DNA from: Acidithiobacillus marinus
GTDB taxonomy: Bacteria > Pseudomonadota > Gammaproteobacteria > Acidithiobacillales > Acidithiobacillaceae
DNA: 48,278 bases
Direction of reading: 5' to 3'
Assembly (NCBI RefSeq): GCF_002847505.1
Contig: NZ_MXAV01000046.1
Coordinates: 1 to 48,278, forward strand
Shown: positions 26,610 to 35,378 of the stretch, one piece after another
Position numbering within the stretch: position 1 is the first letter of the stretch
How the letters are laid out: each line of letters starts with the position of its first letter
Position numbers and translations under genes: made by a program
Notes under the pieces: model-generated
What the model saw: the letters and a program-made list of their open reading frames with translations, nothing else
Databases searched by the model: none
What the model was told of the DNA's origin: nothing

Positions 26610-27959
26610 ATGGCATTGATGGATGGACAAATTCCGGTACTTTCGGTAACAGCACTGAATAGCACCGCCCGAGAAATCATTGAAGGTAACTTCCCATTGT
26701 TGCGGGTCGAGGGGGAAATCTCCAACTTTATGGCCCCCGGTTCCGGGCACTGGTATTTCTCTTTGAAAGACAGTAAGGCCCAGGTGCGTTGTGCCATGTT
26801 TCGGCAGCGCAATACCTACAGCCGGATGCAGCCCCGCAATGGCCTGCAGGTACAGGTACTGGCGCAACCAACACTCTATGAAGGCCGGGGTGAGTTTCAG
26901 CTTGTCGTTGAACAAATTCAGGAATCAGGTGAAGGCGATCTACAGGCCCGTTTTCTTGCCCTGAAAGAAAAGCTGGCTACTGAAGGGTTATTTGAATCCA
27001 CCTGCAAACGTCCCTTGCCCAGTTGGCCGCAGCGGGTTGCGGTGATCACCTCGGCGACGGGTGCCGCCCTGCAGGATATTCGCGCCACCCTGGCGCGGCG
27101 CTGGCCACTACTGAGCATTCTGGTATATCCCGTACTCGTCCAGGGAGAGCAAGCCAGTGCCCAGATTGTCGAAGCCCTGCGCAAGGCCAGCGCTCGGCGT
27201 AGCGAAGAAGTGATCATTCTGGCGCGAGGCGGGGGCAGCGCCGAAGACCTCTGGTGCTTCAATGAGGAAGCCGTAGCGCGGGCCATTCGTGCCTCTACCC
27301 TTCCGGTTGTCACCGGAATCGGCCATGAAATTGATTTCACCATTGCCGATTTTGCCAGCGATTTGCGCGCAGCAACCCCTACGGCTGCTGCCGAAGCGGT
27401 CAGTCCCGATCGGAGCGAATGGTTGCCTAAAGTTCAGGAGCAGCATCGTCAATTGACCCGACTGATGCGCAGAAAACTCCAGGATGACGTCCAGCGTCTG
27501 GATTTTTTGCGGATGCGCCTGCGCCACCCCGGAGAAGGCCTGGACCTGGCGCAGCAGCGTTTGGCCACCGCCCGGCAAAACCTGGCACGGGCCATGTTAT
27601 TGCGGGAACAATTCTGGACCCGGCAATTTGCTTATCTGGAGGAACGACGTCGGCGCCAGGATCCCATGCAGCATGTGCTGACGCTACAAAAACAACTGGA
27701 AACCAGTCGCAGCAGGCTGCGCCAGATAATGCTGGAACACTTGCAGCGCAATCAACTGCGCCTGCAACAATCCACTGCCGCACTGGGTTTTCTGGACCCT
27801 TTGGCGGTCCTGCAGAGGGGGTTTGCGGTATTGCGGGATGCCTCAGGCAAAGTGTTGTTCAGCAGTGCTGACAGCCACTCCGGGGATATTCTGGAAGCCA
27901 CGCTTGCCCGGGGCACCTTGCATTGCCAGGTGCTGGAAGCGGAGGCAACGGGTGATTGA
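26610..27959 (+). CDS. xseA: Exodeoxyribonuclease VII large subunit
   Basis: This is the 449-aa catalytic subunit of exonuclease VII. It has an N-terminal OB-fold for single-stranded DNA (about 10-105, with EGEISNFMAPGSGHWYFSLKD-like sequence) and a catalytic domain (RVAVITSATGAALQDI, ILARGGGSAEDLWCFN, TGIGHEIDFTIADFASD with the D/H active-site set). A long basic coiled-coil that recruits XseB (about 275-385) comes before a C-terminal segment. GGGG lies 7 bases before the ATG. Its partner xseB is 3.5 kb away on the other strand. Confidence 0.96.
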   Translation: MALMDGQIPVLSVTALNSTAREIIEGNFPLLRVEGEISNFMAPGSGHWYFSLKDSKAQVRCAMFRQRNTYSRMQPRNGLQVQVLAQPTLYEGRGEFQLVVEQIQESGEGDLQARFLALKEKLATEGLFESTCKRPLPSWPQRVAVITSATGAALQDIRATLARRWPLLSILVYPVLVQGEQASAQIVEALRKASARRSEEVIILARGGGSAEDLWCFNEEAVARAIRASTLPVVTGIGHEIDFTIADFASDLRAATPTAAAEAVSPDRSEWLPKVQEQHRQLTRLMRRKLQDDVQRLDFLRMRLRHPGEGLDLAQQRLATARQNLARAMLLREQFWTRQFAYLEERRRRQDPMQHVLTLQKQLETSRSRLRQIMLEHLQRNQLRLQQSTAALGFLDPLAVLQRGFAVLRDASGKVLFSSADSHSGDILEATLARGTLHCQVLEAEATGD

Positions 27960-28097
27960 TTCCCCACCATGAAGTGCGGCCCAGGCTATCGACAAAAGCC
28001 AGCCTGTCGCTTTACTCTTCCAACTCGCTGCCGCTGAGTCAGTGGTGTGATTTTTTTAGAACAGGGTGTGCATGCCCTGCCAATTCGAGGAGTCTTC

Positions 28098-28610
28098 ATG
28101 ACCAATCCACAAGTCGTACTGCACAGCAACAAGGGTGATATCGTCATTGAACTGGACGCCGAAAAGGCACCCAATACCGTCGAAAACTTTCTGAGCTATG
28201 TGGATGAGGGTTTTTTTGATGGCACGATTTTTCATCGGGTCATTCCCGGTTTCATGATTCAGGGCGGCGGTTTTACTGCTGACATGCAGCAGAAGAAAAC
28301 CCATGAGCCCATTCAAAATGAGGCCGAAAACGGTCTGAAAAACCTGCGTGGAACCCTGGCCATGGCGCGTACCAATGATCCCCACTCAGCGACTGCCCAG
28401 TTTTTCATCAACCTGACGGACAATGATTTTCTCAATTTCAAAGCGGCGTCTGGCTCCGGCTGGGGTTACGCCGTATTTGGCAAGGTTGTCAGCGGGATGG
28501 ATGTGGTAGACGCCATCGCCAAGGCTCCCACCGGCAATAAAGGCATGCATCAGGATGTTCCCAAAGAGACGGTCTCCATCGACAAGGGAGAACGGGTAAC
28601 TGCGGCCTGA
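28098..28610 (+). CDS. ppiB: Peptidyl-prolyl cis-trans isomerase, cyclophilin type
   Basis: This 170-aa cytosolic cyclophilin catalyses proline isomerisation. Active-site residues are in [13 protein letters not shown] (Arg, Phe, Met, Gln) and [16 protein letters not shown]. The ATG at 28098 has GGAG 6 bases upstream; longer in-frame sequence to 28047 is not needed. It is followed after 2 bases by lpxH. Confidence 0.95.
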   Translation: MTNPQVVLHSNKGDIVIELDAEKAPNTVENFLSYVDEGFFDGTIFHRVIPGFMIQGGGFTADMQQKKTHEPIQNEAENGLKNLRGTLAMARTNDPHSATAQFFINLTDNDFLNFKAASGSGWGYAVFGKVVSGMDVVDAIAKAPTGNKGMHQDVPKETVSIDKGERVTAA

Positions 28611-28612
28611 GT

Positions 28613-29389
28613 ATGTATTCTCTGGATGCAGATTTCGGGGAAGGACCGGTCTGGTTCATTTCTGATCTGCATCTCAGCCCCCAACAGCCTGCTCTCTCTC
28701 GTCTATTTCAGCAATTTTGCGATACCCGCGCGCCGGAGGGGCAGGCCCTTTTCATTCTCGGCGATTTGTTTGATTACTGGGTACACCCGGCGCAATCCCG
28801 GGAGAGTACCTATGCTCAAGTCTTTGACCGTCTGCAGCAGCTTGCGACCACTGGCATGCGTATTTATGTCATGGTCGGCAACCGGGATTTCGCCTTGAGC
28901 TCGAAGCTGCTCGCTCGCTTTGATCTGCAACTGATTCCTGACCCATGTGTCATCCACCTGGGCACGCAAGCTATTCTGCTTACCCATGGTGACCTGCTGT
29001 GTACGGATGACCGTCGCTATCAGCGCTTCCGGCGAGTGATTCGTCATCCGCTGACGCGTCTGAGTATCGGCAACCTGCCTTACCCCTGGCTGCAAAAACT
29101 GGCAACCCAACTCCGGAGTGGCAGTACCAAGGAAGTCCAGAAAAAGGCTCCGGAGATCACCGATGCCCAGCCAGCTGCCATACAATCCGCTCTGCGCGAA
29201 GGAATAGGTAAAACCCGTCAGCATCGTGGCTTTGACGTGCTGGTGCATGGTCACACCCATCGTCCTGTATGGGAAGAAACCCGCGCCGGCTGGCGCATGG
29301 TCCTGGGTGCCTGGACTGCGGATGAAGCCATCATCGGGAGATGGGCTGGCGGGCATTGGTCACTGGAGAAAATCATGTCCATATCCTAA
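28613..29389 (+). CDS. lpxH: UDP-2,3-diacylglucosamine pyrophosphohydrolase
   Basis: This 258-aa calcineurin-like metallophosphoesterase, peripheral on the inner membrane, cleaves UDP-2,3-diacylglucosamine to lipid X in lipid A synthesis. All metal motifs are present: SDLHL, GDLFD, GNRDF (GNHD variant typical of LpxH), HGD and GHTHRP. It lies directly after ppiB, an order seen in many proteobacteria. Confidence 0.94.
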   Translation: MYSLDADFGEGPVWFISDLHLSPQQPALSRLFQQFCDTRAPEGQALFILGDLFDYWVHPAQSRESTYAQVFDRLQQLATTGMRIYVMVGNRDFALSSKLLARFDLQLIPDPCVIHLGTQAILLTHGDLLCTDDRRYQRFRRVIRHPLTRLSIGNLPYPWLQKLATQLRSGSTKEVQKKAPEITDAQPAAIQSALREGIGKTRQHRGFDVLVHGHTHRPVWEETRAGWRMVLGAWTADEAIIGRWAGGHWSLEKIMSIS

Positions 29390-29456
29390 ACTGCTTCAGA
29401 TAGGGCATGAGGTTTACCTTGTATCTTAAAAAAGATGCCGACCCGGGAGCGTTGCC

Positions 29457-31943
29457 ATGATGGCCAGTCGTGATGAAAGCAGTGTGATTCAGCAGGGGCT
29501 CAGCAGTGACGAGGCAGCGCTGTTAAAAGAACAATTCGGTCCCAATCAACTTCCCGCACCACCCTCCCCACACTGGTGGCAACAACTCCTGCAGCAATTC
29601 CAGAACACACTGATTGTCATCCTCAGCATGGCTGCTTTGTTGTCGGTAGTCCTGGGACATTGGGTGGACAGTGCCATTATTGGCGCAGTCATCCTCATCA
29701 ATACCCTGCTGGGATTCCTGCAGGAAAATCGTGCAGAAAAGGCGGTTGCCGCCCTGCAATCCTACCTGATCGAATATTCCCAGGTTCTGCGCGATGGCCA
29801 TTGGCAAAAACAGCCATCCAATACTCTGGTTCCCGGTGACTGGGTGCGTATTGAAAACGGGGATCGGGTGCCGGCTGATCTGGATTTACTGGAAGCCCAT
29901 CAACTGCAGGTGGATGAATCCCTTTTGACCGGTGAATCGCTGCCATTGGACAAGGCCGTTTCCGGTCAAAAGCCGGACAGCATGGTCCATGCAGGTACCT
30001 TGGTCACGCGCGGATCCGGGGTCGGAAAAGTCCGGGCCATTGGCTCAGCCACGGCCATCGGCCAAATCCAGCAACTCATGGATCAAACCCAAACCCAAAA
30101 ATCTCCGCTGTTGCTGCGGATCAACCGGCTTTCCCGGCTGCTGGGCGGCGCAGTACTCGTTCTGGCTGTGATTGCTGCAGCAGTGGCCTGGAAGCGGGGC
30201 GAAGATCTGGAATTTGCCATTCTGGCAGCCATCAGTCTGGCGGTGGCCATCATACCCGAAGGTCTCCCGGCGGTGATCAGTATCACCCTGGCTCTCGGTG
30301 TTCAACGCATGGCCCGACAGGGTGCTATCATCCGGCAATTACCGGCAGTGGAGACCCTGGGGGCGGTCACGGTCATCTGCACGGACAAAACCGGCACGCT
30401 CACGGAAAATCGCATGGCTGTTGCAGACCTACGCCTGGCTGAAGATAACCCTGAGGGACGGCGCCGGGCCCTGGAAATCATGCTGCTCTGTAATGACGCT
30501 GAGATCATGCCCGACGGACGCGGCAGTGGTGATCCGCTGGAGCAGGCTCTGCTCCGCTTTGTTCGCGAAGAACAAGCGAATGAGCTGCCTGTCCAACAAG
30601 CATTGCCACGCCTGGACACCCGGCCCTTTGACCACGAAAAGCCGTACATGGCAACACGCCATAGCGATCGGGTCGCCATCAAGGGGGCACCGGAATATGT
30701 TTTGCGTCACTGCCTGGATTTCCAAAACCCGGAATTTGCCTATTGGGAGGGCGTGATTTCAGAAATGGCCAATCTGGGATTGCGCACCATTGCCCTGGCT
30801 GAGGCCGATCCCGCCGATTGGATGACCCTCGATGCGCGAAACTGGCGCTGGCTGGGGGTTGTGGCGCTGCTGGACCCTCCTCGGCCAGCAGTGCCGGCAG
30901 CCATAGCCGCCTGTCGCGAGGCCGGCATTCGCGTGATCATGGTGACCGGAGATCATCCCCGAACCGCAGCCACCATTGCCCGTCAAGTGGGCCTGAGTAC
31001 CGAAAATTCGATCAAGGTGGTGGATCATAATCGGTGGGTTGCCGCAAGCCCGGAAGAACGCCGGGTTTTGGCGCAGGAAGTCAGCGTCTTTGCCCGGGTA
31101 CAGCCCGCTGACAAGCTGGAGCTGGTGCAGACCCTGCAAAGCAGTGGCGAAGTGGTGGCAATGACCGGAGATGGTGTGAATGATGCCCCCGCCTTGCGGC
31201 GTGCCCAGATCGGAGTGGCCATGGGCTTGTCCGGTAGTGCCGTGGCTCGCGAAGCAGCGGCCATGATCCTAACTGACGATGATTTCGCCCATATAGCCAG
31301 TGCGGTCGCCGAGGGCCGTCATATTTATCACAATATCCAGCAGACCATCCTGTTCATGCTGCCCACGAATTTTGCCCAGGGACTGGTCATTTTCATCGCG
31401 GTGCTTGGCGGAATCACCCTGCCGATTACCCCCTTACAGATTCTCTGGATCAATACCGTCACTGCTGTCACCCTGGCTCTGGTATTCGCCTTCATGGGGG
31501 CGAATCAAACGTTCATGCAACGCCCGCCCAGACCGCTGCAAGAGCCTTTGATGACAGGATTACTCTGGCTGCGGATAGGCATTGTGACCACATTTCTGGT
31601 AGCAACGGTGTTTGTGGTTTTTTCTTGGGATAATGCGGCTGCCGGGATCCGGCATGCGCACACCCTCGCAGTCAATATACTGATGGCCATGGAAGGCGGA
31701 ATCCTACTGGCGATGTATGGGCGCAGGCGACTGGATCGGGGTGATTGGGTATTGTATGGCAGTCTGAGCAGCATGGTAGTGTTGCAGGGCCTATTTTCAC
31801 AATGGTCTCTTTTGCAACATGTTTTTCAGAGTGCGACCATGTCCATGATGGACCTCTCAATCATTTTATTGACGGCGTTCTTGGCCTGGCTGGTCACCCA
31901 ACTCACTATGCGCATCCGCAAACGCGGAAAACCTTCATCCTGA
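29457..31943 (+). CDS. P2-type cation-transporting ATPase
   Basis: This is an 828-aa P-type ATPase. It has an N-terminal cation-ATPase domain, the actuator loop LTGES (near 160), membrane segment 4 with IPEGLP, the phosphorylated D310 in DKTGT, an abbreviated nucleotide domain (IKGAPE), hinge MVTGDHPRT and TGDGVNDAP, and six C-terminal membrane segments. It resembles Ca2+-ATPases. However, segment 5 reads NFAQG and segment 6 NTVTAV, where SERCA uses an acidic residue in each (E771, D800). Only the segment 4 Glu of PEGL remains, so calcium specificity is doubtful. GGGAG lies 7 bases before ATG 29457. Confidence 0.85.
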   Translation: MMASRDESSVIQQGLSSDEAALLKEQFGPNQLPAPPSPHWWQQLLQQFQNTLIVILSMAALLSVVLGHWVDSAIIGAVILINTLLGFLQENRAEKAVAALQSYLIEYSQVLRDGHWQKQPSNTLVPGDWVRIENGDRVPADLDLLEAHQLQVDESLLTGESLPLDKAVSGQKPDSMVHAGTLVTRGSGVGKVRAIGSATAIGQIQQLMDQTQTQKSPLLLRINRLSRLLGGAVLVLAVIAAAVAWKRGEDLEFAILAAISLAVAIIPEGLPAVISITLALGVQRMARQGAIIRQLPAVETLGAVTVICTDKTGTLTENRMAVADLRLAEDNPEGRRRALEIMLLCNDAEIMPDGRGSGDPLEQALLRFVREEQANELPVQQALPRLDTRPFDHEKPYMATRHSDRVAIKGAPEYVLRHCLDFQNPEFAYWEGVISEMANLGLRTIALAEADPADWMTLDARNWRWLGVVALLDPPRPAVPAAIAACREAGIRVIMVTGDHPRTAATIARQVGLSTENSIKVVDHNRWVAASPEERRVLAQEVSVFARVQPADKLELVQTLQSSGEVVAMTGDGVNDAPALRRAQIGVAMGLSGSAVAREAAAMILTDDDFAHIASAVAEGRHIYHNIQQTILFMLPTNFAQGLVIFIAVLGGITLPITPLQILWINTVTAVTLALVFAFMGANQTFMQRPPRPLQEPLMTGLLWLRIGIVTTFLVATVFVVFSWDNAAAGIRHAHTLAVNILMAMEGGILLAMYGRRRLDRGDWVLYGSLSSMVVLQGLFSQWSLLQHVFQSATMSMMDLSIILLTAFLAWLVTQLTMRIRKRGKPSS

Positions 31944-31995
31944 TTCTGATCATGCTAGACTGAATGCACCTCATGAGACAGACAGGAGATGAGCC

Positions 31996-32214
31996 ATGAA
32001 AATTGAACGACTCCAGGGCAAGGCCAAGCGAACCAAGCCCAGGCTGGGTGTACACCCTACCCGTATCGAAAAAGATCGCACCGTCTATAACCGCAAGGTC
32101 AAGCACCGTGGTCAGCAGGGGGCGCAGGGAGAGGGGCATACCGTGACGATGACCGGTCGTCAGCGTATGCCCTTTTTCATGCACCTTGATATTGCCCATG
32201 GCCACATCGCTTAA
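31996..32214 (+). CDS. Small basic protein of unknown function
   Basis: This 72-aa strongly basic protein is rich in Lys, Arg and His. It has a motif EKDRTVYNRKVKHR in the middle that resembles short conserved nucleic-acid-binding tails, but no family is recognised. AGGAGATGAG precedes the ATG. Its last 17 bases overlap the start of the next gene, which suggests co-translation. The final 20 residues (MPFFMHLDIAHGHIA) look unlike the rest, so the original stop may have been lost. Confidence 0.55.
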   Translation: MKIERLQGKAKRTKPRLGVHPTRIEKDRTVYNRKVKHRGQQGAQGEGHTVTMTGRQRMPFFMHLDIAHGHIA

Positions 32215-33031
32215 ACCTCAGCCTGTCGCATCCGGTTGGTTATTGCGCTGGTGGAAAGACTCGCTGATTTTGCTGCGCTCGGCACCCCATGCCTTCGCCC
32301 TGCTTTATTTGGTCATGTTACTGTTGAATATGGCCTGGCAGCCATTGGTATTGAGTATTCCCATTTCCTGTATAGTGGTGGCCATCATATTTGCCGTAGC
32401 CATGGCCATTCATCAGGGCAGCACCCAGTTGGCCGATGTGGGTCGCAGTATTCGCGATGTCCCCTGGTGGCCCCTGCTGCGACTGATTGTGGAAATTGCC
32501 CTGCTGGTAGCGGCACTTCTGCTGCTGATGCTGCTATTCCGGCACTATCTGCAAGGCATTTTCAGTCAGGATCATATTTCCTCGGCAGCAACCCTGCATA
32601 ACCTGAAATCCCCGGACTGGCAGAAACTCCCCGATTGGTTGCGCTCACTCATCACCAATGCCCTGGGTACGGCCCAGACCATGCTGGGCAACGCCTTCCT
32701 GCTCCTGTCTGTGGGCGTGATTGTTACCGGCATCACCCAAAGGGGATACCTGGCGCTGCTGGCCGGTTTTCAGGCGGTTCTGGCCAATGTACGGGTATGG
32801 CTGAGTTTTCTCATTGCCAGCCTGTTACTGCAGGGGGTTATTACTTTTATTTCGGCCCGTCTGCATACTTATGCTGCCGCCCTGCTGGTATCTCTGCTGG
32901 GAGTGGCGGTGCTGATCCTGGTGGGTCTGTATGGCTGGTGTTTTGTGCGGGAAACCTTTGGATTACCGGGTGCTCAGGTGGCTAAAGCTGCTACCGTCAC
33001 GGCGCGCAAAAGAGCAGCAGCCCATGCTTAA
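32198..33031 (+). CDS. Polytopic membrane protein, unknown
   Basis: This 277-aa protein has about six hydrophobic segments, with a soluble loop around 125-155 (QDHISSAATLHNLKSPDWQKLPDWLRS) and a basic Ala-rich tail. It begins at ATG 32198 inside the end of the small basic gene. It may relate to uncharacterised inner-membrane families with a WLLRWWKDSLILLRSAP-type N-terminus, but no function is recognised. It is 26 bases upstream of the TSUP gene on the same strand. Confidence 0.7.
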   Translation: MATSLKPQPVASGWLLRWWKDSLILLRSAPHAFALLYLVMLLLNMAWQPLVLSIPISCIVVAIIFAVAMAIHQGSTQLADVGRSIRDVPWWPLLRLIVEIALLVAALLLLMLLFRHYLQGIFSQDHISSAATLHNLKSPDWQKLPDWLRSLITNALGTAQTMLGNAFLLLSVGVIVTGITQRGYLALLAGFQAVLANVRVWLSFLIASLLLQGVITFISARLHTYAAALLVSLLGVAVLILVGLYGWCFVRETFGLPGAQVAKAATVTARKRAAAHA

Positions 33032-33057
33032 ATCTTCCTTCACCCTGCCGTAACTCC

Positions 33058-33837
33058 ATGTCCGGGATATGGTTTCACCTCTCCGACCTGTGGCTGGGGC
33101 TTGCCGCAGGATTGGCGGGATTTGTGGACGCGATCGTTGGCGGTGGCGGTTTGATTTTGCTCCCGGCATTATTTGCGAGTTTTCCCCGAGCGGTACCCGC
33201 GAGTTTGCTCGGCACCAATAAAGCCGGTGCCATCTGGGGTACTGGCGCGGCATTTCTGTCCTATGCCAGACGGGTGCGGATTCCCTGGAAAACCGTTCTA
33301 CCGACTGCCCTGGCATCTTTGACCGGGGCTTTGCTCGGGGCCGATCTGGTCAGCAGCATCCATGATACGGCCTTTCGGAAAGTGCTGCCTTTTGTGCTGG
33401 CTGTCGTTTTTCTCTACACCCTCGTTAATCGGCAGATGGGACAGGTTCATCGTCCCCGCTTTTCCCAGCGGACAGCTATTATCCTCGGTACTGTGGGTGG
33501 TTTCTGCATTGGTTTTTATGATGGATTTCTCGGACCCGGTACCGGCAGTTTTCTGGTTTTTGTATTTATTTTCGTTTTTGGTTTCGATTTTATACATGCC
33601 AGCGCCAGCGCCAAACTCGTCAATTTTTCTTCCAATCTTGCCGCGTTGGGATTATTTGCCAGCAAATCCCTCGTCTTCTGGCACCTGGCCTTGTTTTTAG
33701 CCGCATGCAACATGCTGGGGAGCCTGCTGGGTACGCGCATGGCTATGACCCACGGCAGCGTTTTTGTGCGCCGCCTGTTTATCGTGGTCGTGCTGCTGCT
33801 GATCAGCAAAACGGGTTGGGATGCTTTTGCTGGTTAG
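33058..33837 (+). CDS. TSUP (TauE/SafE) family exporter
   Basis: This 259-aa protein has eight predicted segments and the two TSUP repeats: GFVDAIVGGGGLILLPALF near the N-terminus and GGFCIGFYDGFLGPGTGSFLVF in the middle. The family exports sulfite, sulfoacetate, thiosulfate or small organosulfonates; a sulfur-compound role would suit a sulfur oxidiser, but the substrate cannot be read from the sequence. It is last in the run that begins at 31996. Confidence 0.88.
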   Translation: MSGIWFHLSDLWLGLAAGLAGFVDAIVGGGGLILLPALFASFPRAVPASLLGTNKAGAIWGTGAAFLSYARRVRIPWKTVLPTALASLTGALLGADLVSSIHDTAFRKVLPFVLAVVFLYTLVNRQMGQVHRPRFSQRTAIILGTVGGFCIGFYDGFLGPGTGSFLVFVFIFVFGFDFIHASASAKLVNFSSNLAALGLFASKSLVFWHLALFLAACNMLGSLLGTRMAMTHGSVFVRRLFIVVVLLLISKTGWDAFAG

Positions 33838-33895
33838 AGCTTGATCACTTGACATATAAATGTCATAAAATCTTCACGAAACTGTAATATAATCA

Positions 33896-33904
33896 TGGTA
33901 TAAT
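33896..33904 (+). promoter_or_regulatory. Extended -10 promoter before the small membrane-protein cluster
   Basis: TGGTATAAT is a perfect extended -10 (TGnTATAAT) in a 196-base AT-rich gap. A second TATAAT lies at 33888-33893, and an inverted repeat TGACAT-ATAA-ATGTCA at 33850-33865 may be an operator. No -35 sits at a good distance, which extended -10 promoters do not need. The leader to the first ATG would be about 120 bases. Confidence 0.5.
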
Positions 33905-34033
33905 TGCAAAGAAAAAAGTCGAAACTGTCATACTCCCAAGCAAAATTTATCGGAGTTAAGGGAATAGACTTCAGGTACCAGTATGCAGTAGTGGCAATTG
34001 CCAATATATGTTGCCTCATTCAGGAGAAACAGC

Positions 34034-34195
34034 ATGGGCTGGGACATTACCTATCATTCGATCACTCCTGCGGAAATGCAGAGCTGGTATTTTCAGGGAC
34101 TCCAGGATCCCGATCAAATCGAACGCTTGATCCAGGCCTTTGCAGTTGATGACTTTAACGCCGCTACAGGAAATAAAAATCATGTTACTGATTGA
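34034..34195 (+). CDS. Short protein beginning MGWDITYH, possibly a truncated remnant
   Basis: This 53-aa protein has AGGAG 8 bases before the ATG. The first 33 residues (MGWDITYHSITPAEMQSWYF... PDQIERL) look like the N-terminus of a larger soluble protein: ordered, with aromatic and acidic residues. The last part (NAATGNKNHVTD) looks like read-through into the next gene's ribosome site. It overlaps the DUF805 start by 14 bases. Truncation is inference; an intact small protein is also possible. Confidence 0.45.
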   Translation: MGWDITYHSITPAEMQSWYFQGLQDPDQIERLIQAFAVDDFNAATGNKNHVTD

Positions 34196-34586
34196 TAATT
34201 ATATTCGCACCGTAACCCAGAATTACTTCTGCTTCGACGGTCGGATGCAGCGGGTCGAATACTGGTTGTTCGTTCTGGCTAATCTGATCATCCTGTTTGT
34301 TCTTGCCATCATCATGGCCTTGCTATCGCTGATCTTTGGAATGAATGGACAAGGTCCTGCGGTGTTTTTCGGTGGAGGCGCCATCGTTTACGGTATTTTC
34401 GTCTTGGCCATGCTGTTACCGAGTCTCGGCGCACAAGTCCGGCGGCTCCATGATGTGGATCTTTCGGGCTGGCTCGTCCTGCTCTACTTTATTCCCTACC
34501 TGAACGTGATATTTGCCTCGATTCTACTGGCTCTACTTGCCTTGCAAGCACATCCCAATGGTGCCAAATATGGGCCGTACCGCTGA
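34182..34586 (+). CDS. DUF805 membrane protein
   Basis: This 134-aa protein has four membrane segments and the DUF805 signature: an aromatic N-terminus FCFDGRMQRVEYWLF, then PSLGAQVRRLHDVDLSGW between segments 3 and 4, and a C-terminal PNGAKYGPYR. The family is found in inner membranes, often beside stress or toxin-immunity genes, with no established activity. AGGA lies upstream of ATG 34182. Confidence 0.82.
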   Translation: MLLIDNYIRTVTQNYFCFDGRMQRVEYWLFVLANLIILFVLAIIMALLSLIFGMNGQGPAVFFGGGAIVYGIFVLAMLLPSLGAQVRRLHDVDLSGWLVLLYFIPYLNVIFASILLALLALQAHPNGAKYGPYR

Positions 34587-34696
34587 CAGCAAACCCGTCG
34601 AGACAGATGTTAGCAACATTACAAATGCTTTACAGAGTTGAAGAGTGCTCTTCTGTAGTAGAAAATATCTCTAGAAAACACATTGTCGGAGTGACC

Positions 34697-35032
34697 ATGA
34701 TGAATAATGGATTTTTGTCCTTTTTTATTTGTATGATCGGCCTGATTGCTCTGCTGGCCGCCCTCCCTCTGTATTTTCAAAAAATCCGTCCGAATGGATT
34801 TTATGGGATACGTGTACCCAAGGCATTGGAATCGGAAGAAGCTTGGTACGCCATCAATAAAATGGCAGGCGGAAAAATAGCCGTGGGCGGCTCTATTATG
34901 ATAGCTAGCGGAATCCTGATACTTTTTCTGCATCAGATTGAAGGTAAAGAGAATCAGGCTCTGGTAATCGTGATGGTCATGACCGTAGCGCTGTTAGGTG
35001 GTGCATCGAGCAAAATCCTACGTCCCTCTTGA
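34697..35032 (+). CDS. SdpI-like membrane protein
   Basis: This 111-aa protein has three membrane segments and the central SdpI/YhfL motif KIRPNGFYGIRVPKALESEEAW, followed by NKMAGG. B. subtilis SdpI gives immunity to the SdpC killing factor, but most members have no known partner. GGAG lies 6 bases before ATG 34697 (ATG 34700 is equally possible). It sits in a cluster of small membrane proteins that is lower in GC than its surroundings. Confidence 0.75.
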   Translation: MMNNGFLSFFICMIGLIALLAALPLYFQKIRPNGFYGIRVPKALESEEAWYAINKMAGGKIAVGGSIMIASGILILFLHQIEGKENQALVIVMVMTVALLGGASSKILRPS

Positions 35033-35044
35033 GGAAGTCTGATC

Positions 35045-35269
35045 ATGAAAAAAATCCTCAACTACCTTATAAAAAACAAAAGAATATGGCAAATTATATA
35101 TATAATGTTAGCTATTATTGTTTTTGTCTGCATTGTCTTTCCTGCTCTCTTCCCGGCTGATAATATTGTTTTATATTTCATAATACGCTTAGCTGTCATA
35201 CCTTTTATTCTATTGATTCACCTGGGGTATTACGGATTCAAAAAGATGATGAAAAAATGCCGGACTTAG
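35045..35269 (+). CDS. Small two-span membrane protein
   Basis: This 74-aa, AT-rich gene has GGA about 10 bases before the ATG. A basic start (MKKILNYLIKNKRIW) is followed by two membrane segments (about 17-38 and 43-64) and a basic tail (KKMMKKCRT). It lies 12 bases after the SdpI-like gene, so it is probably co-transcribed. No family is recognised. Codon use (ATA, TTA, AAA) differs from neighbouring chromosomal genes, suggesting recent transfer. Confidence 0.5.
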   Translation: MKKILNYLIKNKRIWQIIYIMLAIIVFVCIVFPALFPADNIVLYFIIRLAVIPFILLIHLGYYGFKKMMKKCRT

Positions 35270-35329
35270 CCATGATAAAAGCAATCTCCACCTTGACGAC
35301 GAGTTAATGCACAGGCATCCCGTTGGCAT

Positions 35330-35358
35330 CCTGTGGAATCATCCAAAAATTCCACAGG
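35330..35358. terminator. Long perfect hairpin between the small membrane cluster and leuA
   Basis: CCTGTGGAAT-N9-ATTCCACAGG, a perfect 10-bp stem between convergent genes. An upstream CACAGG (about 35311) can pair with CCTGTG instead. There is no T-tract. It is probably a bidirectional stop or 3'-end stabiliser. Confidence 0.5.
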
Positions 35359-35378
35359 TAAGTTCAGCAGAACGCCCC

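Noticed and set aside
33849..33854. TTGACA as a -35 element
   Set aside because: No TATAAT-like hexamer lies 16-18 bases downstream (33871-33878 is TCTTCACG). It is better explained as part of the TGACAT/ATGTCA dyad.
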